The notes under the pieces: generated by a model | What the model was told of the DNA's origin: nothing | The model's input: the letters and a program-made list of their open reading frames with translations, nothing else | The model's database searches: none | In this document: in pieces, positions 1 to 6,058 of the stretch | How positions within the stretch are numbered: the first letter of the stretch is position 1 | How the letters are laid out: the number at the start of each line of letters is the position of its first letter | Translations under genes and position numbers: made by a program | Assembly: GCA_005884715.1 (NCBI GenBank) | Contig: VAZZ01000102.1 | Coordinates: 1 to 8,461, forward strand | Reading direction: 5' to 3' | From: Alphaproteobacteria bacterium | GTDB lineage: Bacteria; Pseudomonadota; Alphaproteobacteria; Rhizobiales; Aestuariivirgaceae | DNA: 8,461 nucleotides

Positions 1-1
1 G

Positions 2-2176
2 GAGGAGCGCTATCTCGCTTACGCGCTCTCAACCATCATGCATCGGGCACTCCCCGATGTGCGCGATGGATTGAAGCCAGTGCATCGGCGCCTCCTCTAC
101 GCCATGCGGCTTCTGAAACTCGACCCGGCCTCGGGCTTCAAGAAATGCGCCCGCGTCGTCGGCGATGTCATCGGCAAATATCACCCGCATGGCGACCAGG
201 CCGTCTATGACGCGCTGGTCCGCCTCGCCCAGGATTTCGCGGTCCGCTTTCCGCTCATCGAAGGGCAGGGCAATTTCGGCAATATCGACGGCGACAACGC
301 AGCTGCCTATCGCTACACCGAGGCGCGCCTGACCGATGTCGCTATGGCGCTGCTCGAAGGCATCGATGAGGATACGGTCGATTTCCGCGACACCTATAAT
401 GGCGAGGATCGCGAGCCGGTCGTGCTGCCCGGCGCCTTCCCCAACCTGCTCGCCAATGGCTCATCCGGCATTGCCGTCGGCATGGCGACATCCATCCCCC
501 CGCACAATGCCGCCGAGCTCTGCGATGCGGCGCTGCATCTGATCAAATTCCCCAATGCGACGGTCGACAAGCTGGTGCAACTGGTGCCAGGGCCGGACTT
601 TCCGACCGGCGGCATCATTGTCGATGACCGCGCCACGCTCCTCGATGCCTATAAGAGCGGCCGCGGCTCGTTCCGCGTCCGCGCCCGCTGGAGCCAGGAG
701 GACCTCGGCCGCGGCACCTGGCAGATCATCGTCACCGAAATTCCCTATCAGGTCCAGAAGGGCCGGCTGATCGAGCGGATCGCCGAGCTTGTTTCGGCGA
801 AGAAGCTGCCGCTGCTCGCCGACCTCAGGGATGAATCGGCGGAGGACGTCCGTATCGTGTTCGAGCCGAAGAGTCGTGCCGTCGATCCGCAGCTTTTGAT
901 GGAGCAGCTGTTCCGCAATACCGAGCTCGAAGCGCGCATTCCTCTCAACATGAATGTGCTGTCGCAAGGGCGTGTTCCGAAGGTCATGTCGTTGCGCGAT
1001 GTGCTGCGTGAATGGCTCGACCATCGCAAGGTCGTCCTTGTCCGCCGCTCGAATTTCCGCCTGGCCGAGATTGCCCGGCGCCTCGAGATCCTTGGCGGCT
1101 ATCTCATCGCTTATCTCAACCTCGATGAGGTGATCCGCATCATTCGTGCCGAGGATGAAGCGAAGCCTGTCTTGATGAGACGATTCAAGCTCACCGACAA
1201 TCAGGCCGAAGCAATTCTGAACATGCGCCTTCGCGCGTTGCGCAAACTCGAGGAGATCGAAATCCGCCGCGAGCATGATGCGCTCAAGAAGGAGGAGTCG
1301 GGCCTCAAGAAGCTGGTCAAGTCCGATGCTGCGCAATGGGAGAAGATTGCGGCCGAGATCAAGGAGACCAAGGAGAAGTTCGGCAAGAAGACCGAACTCG
1401 GCAAGCGGCGCACCGACTTCGCTTTGGCGCCCGAGATCGATCTCGACCTCGAACAGGCGATGATCGAGAAGGAGCCGGTCACCGTCCTATGTTCGGAGAA
1501 GGGTTGGATCAGGGCGCTGAAGGGCCATCTCGAGGATGTATCAGGCCTCGTCTATAAGGATGGCGATGCCGGCAAATTCGCGGTGCAGGCGGAAACCACC
1601 GATAGCATCATGCTGTTTGCCTCATCCGGCAAATTCTTCACCCTCGATGCGGCGAAATTGCCGGGCGGGCGCGGCCACGGCGAGCCGGTCCGGCTGATGG
1701 CAGACCTCGAAGCTTCCGATCAGATCGTGGCGCTGTTCGTTCACCGGGCAGGGCGCAAGCTCTTGGTGGCGGCGAGCGACGGCTCGGGTTTCATCGTGCC
1801 TGAGGATGAGTGCCTGGCCAACACCCGCAAGGGCAAGCAGGTTTTGAACGTGAAACTGCCGGTTGAGGCGCAGGTCTGTGCCATTTTGACCGATGAGGCC
1901 GACCACATCGCCTCGATTGGCGAGAACCGCAAGCTTTTGATCTTCAAACGCTCGGAAGTCCCTGAAATGACGCGTGGGAAGGGTGTCAGGCTGCAGAAAT
2001 TCAAGGACGGCGGTTTGTCGGACGCGGTGGGCTTTGCCCTTAAGGAAGGTCTGAAATGGATTGACGCCTCCGGCCGAACATGGAGTGTGAGCGACCTCAA
2101 GGAATGGATCGGCGAGCGGGCGCAGGCCGGACGGCTCCCGCCAAAGGGGTTTCCAAAGGCCAACAAGTTCGGTTAG
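2..2176 (+). CDS. parC: DNA topoisomerase IV subunit A (ParC), 5'-truncated by window
   Basis: ParC is the breakage-reunion subunit of topoisomerase IV, which pairs with ParE to unlink daughter chromosomes using ATP. The frame is open from base 2 (EERYLAYALSTIM), so the ATG at 38 is internal and the true start lies upstream, probably by some 25-30 codons judging from family length. Counting from that internal Met, the type IIA landmarks are GLKPVHRR (11-18), the helix-turn-helix segment KYHPHGDQAVYDAL (47-60) and RYTEAR, with the catalytic tyrosine at about residue 93 preceded by its partner arginine. A long coiled-coil region rich in Lys and Glu (about 400-450) leads into a beta-pinwheel C-terminal domain from about 470. 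There is no good GyrA box; TRGKGVRL (645-652) is only a degenerate one. The visible 724 residues and the short, non-acidic C-terminus favour ParC over the longer GyrA. The protein acts in the cytoplasm on the nucleoid. Confidence 0.95.
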   Translation, partial: EERYLAYALSTIMHRALPDVRDGLKPVHRRLLYAMRLLKLDPASGFKKCARVVGDVIGKYHPHGDQAVYDALVRLAQDFAVRFPLIEGQGNFGNIDGDNAAAYRYTEARLTDVAMALLEGIDEDTVDFRDTYNGEDREPVVLPGAFPNLLANGSSGIAVGMATSIPPHNAAELCDAALHLIKFPNATVDKLVQLVPGPDFPTGGIIVDDRATLLDAYKSGRGSFRVRARWSQEDLGRGTWQIIVTEIPYQVQKGRLIERIAELVSAKKLPLLADLRDESAEDVRIVFEPKSRAVDPQLLMEQLFRNTELEARIPLNMNVLSQGRVPKVMSLRDVLREWLDHRKVVLVRRSNFRLAEIARRLEILGGYLIAYLNLDEVIRIIRAEDEAKPVLMRRFKLTDNQAEAILNMRLRALRKLEEIEIRREHDALKKEESGLKKLVKSDAAQWEKIAAEIKETKEKFGKKTELGKRRTDFALAPEIDLDLEQAMIEKEPVTVLCSEKGWIRALKGHLEDVSGLVYKDGDAGKFAVQAETTDSIMLFASSGKFFTLDAAKLPGGRGHGEPVRLMADLEASDQIVALFVHRAGRKLLVAASDGSGFIVPEDECLANTRKGKQVLNVKLPVEAQVCAILTDEADHIASIGENRKLLIFKRSEVPEMTRGKGVRLQKFKDGGLSDAVGFALKEGLKWIDASGRTWSVSDLKEWIGERAQAGRLPPKGFPKANKFG

Positions 2177-2200
2177 GATTTGATAAACGAGTTGGTATTA

Positions 2201-2967
2201 ATGGAATCTCCAATCCGTTGCTTGAAAGACATGGGCATTTACTACACCTATAAGGCATGGTGGAAAAGGCGCGGAAAGGATTTGGAGTATCCGTATAATG
2301 CGCAGCATTAGCGCAGCGACAGGACCGGAAGTTTCCTGGATCTACCGGGGCCAGTCGAGTTGCTGGACCGCCAGGGTTTCGTCAAGATCAAGAACTCGCC
2401 GCGCGCCACCCAGATCGAATGGTCGGTTTTCGCTCCTAACTGGGCATCGCTTTATTTCACGATGGAATGGCTGCACACTTTCCCGGGCCCATATACGCTG
2501 CGCTATTATCTCTCCGGCTGGTTCGAAGAGAAATACAATGACGTGAACGCGGCGCGTAACCGCATCGACATCATCATCGGCAAGAGCGACGTCAGACGGC
2601 GTTCGACGATGGTGAGGTCAATCCAAAATTCGGCGTCGACTGTATCCTCGATGAAACATCGGGCAAGTTCAGCGTCGAGCGCGTCGGCCAGAAATCCGAG
2701 ATCGCCCGCCTGTGGGGCATGAATCCGGATTCCTTCCCCTGTCTCACCGGCCATTCCTATGATCAGGTCGTGAGTGCCGCCTATCGCAAGGTGGTGATGA
2801 CCGAAAGGCCGCATTACGATCATATCATAGCCGCCATGTCGGCGCCGGACGCGACCGTTTTCTGGTGCCCGTATCAGCGCGTTATTCTTCCGCACCGTTT
2901 CGAAGGCAACCGCAAGGGCGTGGTGGTCGTCTCCAAGGTCGGCCCGGTCGACATCAAGGTAATTTAG
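2201..2967 (+). pseudogene. Decayed gene, probable PAS-like sensory protein
   Basis: Reading from the ATG at 2201 gives 36 codons (MESPIRCLKDMGIYYTYKAW...) and then TAG at 2309-2311. The same frame stays open and protein-like afterwards (SFLDLPGPVELLDRQGFVKI..., EWLHTFPGPYTLRYYLSGWF) to about 2593. Coding character then moves by one base to a second frame, around 2590-2602 (AFDDGEVNPKFGVDCILDE..., MNPDSFPCLTGHSYDQVV...), and ends at TAG 2965-2967. One in-frame amber codon plus one frameshift, net loss of one base or equivalent, therefore split a former protein of about 255 residues. The C-terminal part (G-YDQVVSAAYRKVV...PHYDHIIAAM...PYQRVILPHRF...GVVVVS) resembles the PAS-type domains common in uncharacterised alphaproteobacterial proteins. 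That assignment is from memory and tentative. No strong Shine-Dalgarno sequence precedes 2201, and no transmembrane segment is evident. Sequencing error could explain one lesion but is less likely to explain both. Confidence 0.72.
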
Positions 2968-3661
2968 ACGCCTCCTCGGCGATCAGGAATTCGAGGTGGG
3001 TGCGCTCGGCGACCAGGAGCCATTCGGTGCTCTCGGCCCCCGACGGCTGCCACTCGTCATGCCATTTGAAGAAGCCGCGTTCCTGCAGACCGTAGCCGGA
3101 CCGCGCGACCAAGCCATGGGTGACGAAGGCCTTGCTGGTCAGCGCCCACACCGCATCGGGATGCCATTTGATCAGTGAGATGAGCATGCCCAGCTTGAGG
3201 AAGTTATCGAACCATTCGCGCTTCTTCACCGTCTTGTTATCGATCCAGACTTCGCCATGATAGACGAGCCCGCCCTTGAGCACGCGTGAGCGGGAATGCT
3301 CCGGCGGTTCGATCGAGGACGGTATCACCAGTTCCTGCCGCTTGATATAGAGCCCCGCCATCCAGCCCAGCGCCCATTCGGCGAGATTAGTATGGACGAT
3401 ATCGAGCCGGAAGGCCTGCAGCGAGACGATATCGGCTCCATTCAGTTCTGCCATCATCCAGAAGGCCCGCGAATTGTCGAGCTGTGTGATGGTCGGATCG
3501 AACATTGGCGATACTTCGCCGCCGCGCTTGTCGCGCCGGATAGCGAGAAACCTGTCAAAGTCCGAGGAGCAGGTAATAGTGAGGCCGAATTCGCCCGCCT
3601 TCTCCAGCATATGGACGACGACGCGAGCAGCTCCAAGCGGATCGGACAGGCAGCTTGTCAT
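2954..3661 (-). CDS. Uncharacterised conserved-looking soluble protein, 235 aa
   Basis: I do not recognise this gene's function. The chosen start is the ATG at 3661, because AGGGG lies just upstream (3666-3670), although the spacing is a little short. A GTG at 3679 in the same frame would add six residues but has no visible ribosome-binding site. The product is soluble, with no signal peptide or membrane span, and is rich in Trp (for example AFWMMAEL at 66-73, EWALGWMAGLY at 95-105, FFKWHDEWQP at 197-206). Alternating strand and helix patterns with AELNGADIVSLQAFRLDIV (71-89) and GLVYHGEVWID (131-141) faintly recall a GNAT-type acyltransferase fold, but no acetyl-CoA-binding motif is clear. 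Its 3' end overlaps the dead gene on the other strand by 14 bases. It follows the EamA transporter gene by 57 bases on the same strand and could be co-transcribed with it. Confidence 0.7.
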   Translation of the reverse strand: MTSCLSDPLGAARVVVHMLEKAGEFGLTITCSSDFDRFLAIRRDKRGGEVSPMFDPTITQLDNSRAFWMMAELNGADIVSLQAFRLDIVHTNLAEWALGWMAGLYIKRQELVIPSSIEPPEHSRSRVLKGGLVYHGEVWIDNKTVKKREWFDNFLKLGMLISLIKWHPDAVWALTSKAFVTHGLVARSGYGLQERGFFKWHDEWQPSGAESTEWLLVAERTHLEFLIAEEASKLP

Positions 3662-3718
3662 GATTCCCCTAATACGCACGCTGCTATATCGGGCCGATTA
3701 AGCAATAGCTGCAAGGAA

Positions 3719-4666
3719 TCAGGAAGATTTTGGTAAAATTCGAAATTTAATTGTCAGACCATTTTGGTCTGAAAGCGCGCTCGATCTGGTCCGGCCGGCC
3801 GAGGTCAGGCGCCAGATGCTGTGGCTGAGGAGGGTGAGGAAAACGATGACCCCGCCGATGAAGGCTTGCCTTGTCGGAAGTTCGCCAAATGCCAGCCACA
3901 TCCAGAAGGGCGTCAGGATCAGCTCCAGGAGAAAAAACATGGCGACCTCGGGCGCCGGCAGATAGCGAGGTCCAATGGCGAGGAGCGCCATCGCAACAGG
4001 GACGATCAGCAGCGCATTGAGCCCGAGCCAGCCCCAGCTCACCGCCGGAAGCGTGGCGGGCTGCGCCCAGAAGGCAGCGATGCAGGCCGAAACCAGCGCT
4101 CCGATCGCGAGGCTGGTCATGATGTTCTTGCCGCTCCAGCGCGCCGCGGTCAGCGTTATGGCCATGCAGGTCGCGACGCCAAAGGCCATGAGGTCTCCAG
4201 TGACGGTGCCGACGGTGAGACCATTCCATACGATGATCCCGACCCCGCTGAGCGCCAGGACGATGGCGAGCCAGGTTTGCCAGGGTACGCGCTCCTTGAG
4301 GATCATCCAGGCCAGCAAGGCGCAGATCACCGGATTGAGCGCGATGATGAAGACCAGATTGGCCGCGGTGGTTTCGGTCACCGCCGCCAGGAACATGAGA
4401 TTGGCCAGCGTGCTGCTGATCGCCGCGATGATCCCGCCCGGGCCGCTGATATAGGCAACACCACTGCGCCAGCCGCGCTGGAAGACCAGCCAGAGGATGG
4501 TCATGGCGATGAAGAGCAGAAGGCCGCGGGCGAACATCAAGGTCCATTTGTCGGACGCCGCCAGGCGGATCAGGGGCACATCGAAAGTGAAGAGGACTGC
4601 CCCGATGGCAGTCAGAAAAAGTCCCCGGCGATGGTCATCGCCGGATGATTGGAGGGGCGGTCCCAT
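3719..4666 (-). CDS. EamA/DMT-superfamily inner-membrane transporter
   Basis: This is a drug/metabolite-transporter-superfamily permease of 315 residues, predicted to have ten membrane helices arranged as two EamA repeats (about 15-148 and 157-287). Supporting segments are LVFIIALNPVICALLAWMIL with KERVP closing repeat one (104-128), and the matching PEVAMFFLLELILTPFWMWL with FGELPTRQAFIGG in repeat two (239-272). That is the usual EamA pattern of a helix ending in a conserved Glu before a loop and a Gly-rich last helix. Members export amino acids, metabolites or drugs, and the substrate cannot be read from sequence. The ATG at 4666 has only a weak purine-rich ribosome site (ACGGAAAAACCT). 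The last 20 or so residues (from about SALSD at 296) are polar and AT-rich in codons, unlike the rest, and run through a small hairpin (3755-3771), so the natural stop may once have been earlier. Confidence 0.9.
   Translation of the reverse strand: MGPPLQSSGDDHRRGLFLTAIGAVLFTFDVPLIRLAASDKWTLMFARGLLLFIAMTILWLVFQRGWRSGVAYISGPGGIIAAISSTLANLMFLAAVTETTAANLVFIIALNPVICALLAWMILKERVPWQTWLAIVLALSGVGIIVWNGLTVGTVTGDLMAFGVATCMAITLTAARWSGKNIMTSLAIGALVSACIAAFWAQPATLPAVSWGWLGLNALLIVPVAMALLAIGPRYLPAPEVAMFFLLELILTPFWMWLAFGELPTRQAFIGGVIVFLTLLSHSIWRLTSAGRTRSSALSDQNGLTIKFRILPKSS
3755..3771 (-). terminator. Small perfect hairpin inside the 3' end of the EamA gene (weak terminator candidate)
   Basis: The arms CAGACCA (3755-3761) and TGGTCTG (3765-3771) pair perfectly over seven bases around a TTT loop. 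In the minus-strand transcript the stem is followed by ACAATTAAATTT, which is AT-rich but is not a run of U, so intrinsic termination would be inefficient at best. It lies inside the current reading frame, about 34 bases before the stop codon. It may have served the transporter gene before its frame extended, or it may be chance. Confidence 0.3.
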
Positions 4667-4689
4667 AGGTTTTTCCGTCTAGTGCCTCA

Positions 4690-4728
4690 GCGTTACCGCG
4701 CCACACGTTAAAATGGCGTTACGTGGCG
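4690..4728. repeat. Imperfect dyad and short direct repeat between bpt and the EamA gene
   Basis: The 88-base gap 4667-4754 holds a direct repeat GCGTTAC (4690-4696 and 4716-4722, offset 26) and an inverted pair CGCCAC (4699-4704) / GTGGCG (4723-4728) separated by 18 bases. No U-run follows the stem on either strand, so it is not a standard terminator. Its place upstream of the transporter start suggests a possible operator. I could not place a convincing -35/-10 pair for the transporter; TACAAT occurs on the minus strand near 4741-4746 without a matching -35. Confidence 0.3.
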
Positions 4729-4754
4729 AGCTTTCTTAAAATTGTACCCAAGGT

Positions 4755-5483
4755 TCAAAGATGACGGACCCACCCGTCCATGGTGAGCCTTTCCTGCGGC
4801 AGAAACCGCGCCTTGTAGCTCATCTTGCGCGATCCCTGCACCCAATAACCCAGATAGAGATAGGGCAGGCCGAGCTTCCTGGCGCGCTCCATGTGGTCAA
4901 GGATCATATAGGTCCCGAGACTGCGATGGGCGAGGTCGGGCTCATAGAAGCTATAGATCATCGAAAGTCCGTCGCTGAGGACGTCGGTGATGACGCAGGC
5001 CACCAGCGCATCCTCGCCGATATCATTCGAGGACCGGTATTCCACGATGCGGGTATCGACGAAACTGTCATCGACCATGGCGGCGAAATCGAGCGCCGTC
5101 ATGTCGGCCATGCCGCCATCGGCATGGCGTTCGTCGATATAGCCGCGGAACAGGGAATATTGCTCTGAAGTCGCCTTGGCCGGCCTGACCATGCCCGTGA
5201 GATCGGCGTTGGCCTTGATGATCTTGCGGAACGACAGGGACGGCTTGAATTCCTTGACGCAGACGCGCACCGACACGCAGGCCGAGCACCCGTCGCAGGC
5301 CGGCCGGTAGGCGATATTCTGGCTGCGGCGAAAGCCGGCTTGCGAGAGCTGCGTATTGAGCTGGCGCGCTTCGGTGCCGATCAGGTGGGTGAAGACCTTG
5401 CGTTCGATGCGGCCGGGCAGATAGGGGCACGGCGACGGCGCGGTAATGAAGAACTGCGGAAAATTGCGTCCCTCGATCGTCAC
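4755..5483 (-). CDS. bpt: Aspartate/glutamate leucyltransferase (Bpt; bacterial Ate/N-end rule family)
   Basis: Bpt moves leucine (in some homologues arginine) from an aminoacyl-tRNA to N-terminal Asp or Glu of proteins, marking them for ClpS/ClpAP degradation in the cytoplasm. The 242-residue length is normal. The N-terminal ATE domain shows APSPCPYLPG (15-24) and ERKVFTHL (27-34), then FRRSQNIAYRPACDGCSACV (51-70), which holds the family's cysteines C63, C66 and C69 in addition to C19. The C-terminal GNAT-like domain shows SMIYSFYEPDLAHRSLGTY (174-192) and YLYLGYWVQGSRKMSYKARF (208-227). The start is GTG at 5483; AGGA lies about eight bases upstream, and the N-terminus then matches where family members begin. 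A nine-codon leader frame ends in a TGA overlapping this GTG. Distinguishing leucyl from arginyl specificity needs biochemistry; the bpt name follows the bacterial family. Confidence 0.93.
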   Translation of the reverse strand: MTIEGRNFPQFFITAPSPCPYLPGRIERKVFTHLIGTEARQLNTQLSQAGFRRSQNIAYRPACDGCSACVSVRVCVKEFKPSLSFRKIIKANADLTGMVRPAKATSEQYSLFRGYIDERHADGGMADMTALDFAAMVDDSFVDTRIVEYRSSNDIGEDALVACVITDVLSDGLSMIYSFYEPDLAHRSLGTYMILDHMERARKLGLPYLYLGYWVQGSRKMSYKARFLPQERLTMDGWVRHL

Positions 5484-5552
5484 CGGAAGAGTCCTGCTCT
5501 CATTGCCATATGCCTATTTTGCCAACGCTTGTGGCAGATGCAAGGCTTGACA

Positions 5553-5562
5553 TATTATAATA
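5553..5562. promoter_or_regulatory. Palindromic TATTATAATA, candidate -10 element for bpt
   Basis: TATTATAATA is a perfect 10-base palindrome and so carries TATAAT on both strands (5556-5561 on plus, 5559-5554 on minus). It lies 70 bases upstream of the bpt start in otherwise GC-rich sequence, which makes it the best -10 candidate for bpt. The minus-strand -35 position (around 5577-5582, CAAACT) is a poor match. The nearby plus-strand TTGACA (5547-5552) is only three bases from TATAAT and cannot serve as its -35. Confidence 0.4.
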
Positions 5563-5568
5563 GCGGCC

Positions 5569-5617
5569 CGTGCCGCAGTTTGCGGGCACGCGCCGGCTGC
5601 CATTTTGCGCCAGCCGG
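5569..5617. other. Two tandem hairpins in the bpt / GlsB-like intergenic gap
   Basis: This sits in the 191-base gap 5484-5674, which has no recognisable gene. The first stem is CGTGCCGCA (5569-5577) against TGCGGGCACG (5581-5590): nine pairs, one bulged G and a GTT loop. The second is CCGGCTG (5593-5599) against CAGCCGG (5611-5617) with an 11-base loop. Both fold on either strand. On minus they lie downstream of the GlsB-like gene and could stop or stabilise its transcript, although no U-run follows. On plus they would be at the start of any RNA made from the palindromic TATAAT. Which of these applies cannot be decided from sequence. Confidence 0.4.
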
Positions 5618-5674
5618 TGGCTTGCCCGGCGGCAGAGAGACCTCACCAATCAGAATGCGATACCGCTGCCGCGG

Positions 5675-5932
5675 TCAGGCCTGGCTCGATTTGATCATGC
5701 GGTAGGCGTAAATGAGGATGCAGGCGCCCACGATGGCGACGATCAGCTGGCCGAAGAAACTGCCGCCGAGGCTGATATTCACAAGATTGAGCAGGAAATT
5801 ACCGACAAGGGCGCCTGCAATTCCGAGCACGATGTTCATCAGAAGGCCCGTGTCGAATTTCATCACTTTCTCAGCGATCCAACCGGCGAGCCCACCGATG
5901 ATGATCGACATGATCCAGCCAAATCCTTGCAT
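5675..5932 (-). CDS. GlsB/YeaQ/YmgE-type small membrane protein (transglycosylase-associated family)
   Basis: This 85-residue, very hydrophobic protein has three predicted membrane helices: about 4-19 (GWIMSIIIGGLAGWIA), 28-50 (TGLLMNIVLGIAGALVGNFL) and 57-78 (GSFFGQLIVAIVGACILIYA). The GG-AGWIA(E/K) start and the N-LGI-GA-VG middle helix are the hallmark of the transglycosylase-associated protein family (Pfam PF04226), whose members are often stress-induced inner-membrane proteins of unknown mechanism. The start is the ATG at 5932, preceded by a good AGAGAGGAA ribosome site at about seven bases; a longer in-frame reading to 6034 lacks family sequence. It is 104 bases downstream of ilvA on the same strand and likely has its own promoter, though I could not mark one. 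Confidence 0.88.
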   Translation of the reverse strand: MQGFGWIMSIIIGGLAGWIAEKVMKFDTGLLMNIVLGIAGALVGNFLLNLVNISLGGSFFGQLIVAIVGACILIYAYRMIKSSQA

Positions 5933-6019
5933 GGTATTCCTCTCTAATTTGGTTCTGAGTCGGAAAAAGGCGTGCAGGGGCGAAGTCTGCCTTCCCTTGC
6001 CGATCCGCACAAGCCTCAA

Positions 6020-6058
6020 GCGGCCGGTTTCCAAAGTCAGGCGCGGCGGCCGGTTTCC
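6020..6058. repeat. 13-base direct repeat spanning the ilvA stop codon
   Basis: GCGGCCGGTTTCC occurs at 6020-6032 and again at 6046-6058, 26 bases apart. One copy is inside the last codons of ilvA (encoding ETGR) and the other is just past its TGA. On the minus strand the downstream copy is also followed by TGA in one frame. This looks like a small local duplication at the gene's 3' end. Confidence 0.6.

Noticed and set aside
461..1336. Open frame of about 291 codons on minus inside parC
   Set aside because: It is fully contained in the conserved parC catalytic region, with no ribosome site or recognisable protein.
2506..2895. Open frame of about 129 codons on minus across the dead gene
   Set aside because: Plus-strand protein-like sequence across two frames explains the region better; there is no ribosome site or recognisable motif on minus.
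3821..4648. Open frame of about 275 codons on plus, antisense to the EamA transporter
   Set aside because: The product is a highly charged, Gly/Glu/Arg-rich low-complexity sequence, typical of the complement of a membrane-protein gene; the EamA reading is convincing.
5547..5561. TTGACA and TATAAT on plus as a sigma-70 promoter pair
   Set aside because: Only three bases separate the hexamers, far below the required 16-18; only the TATAAT palindrome is kept as a candidate.
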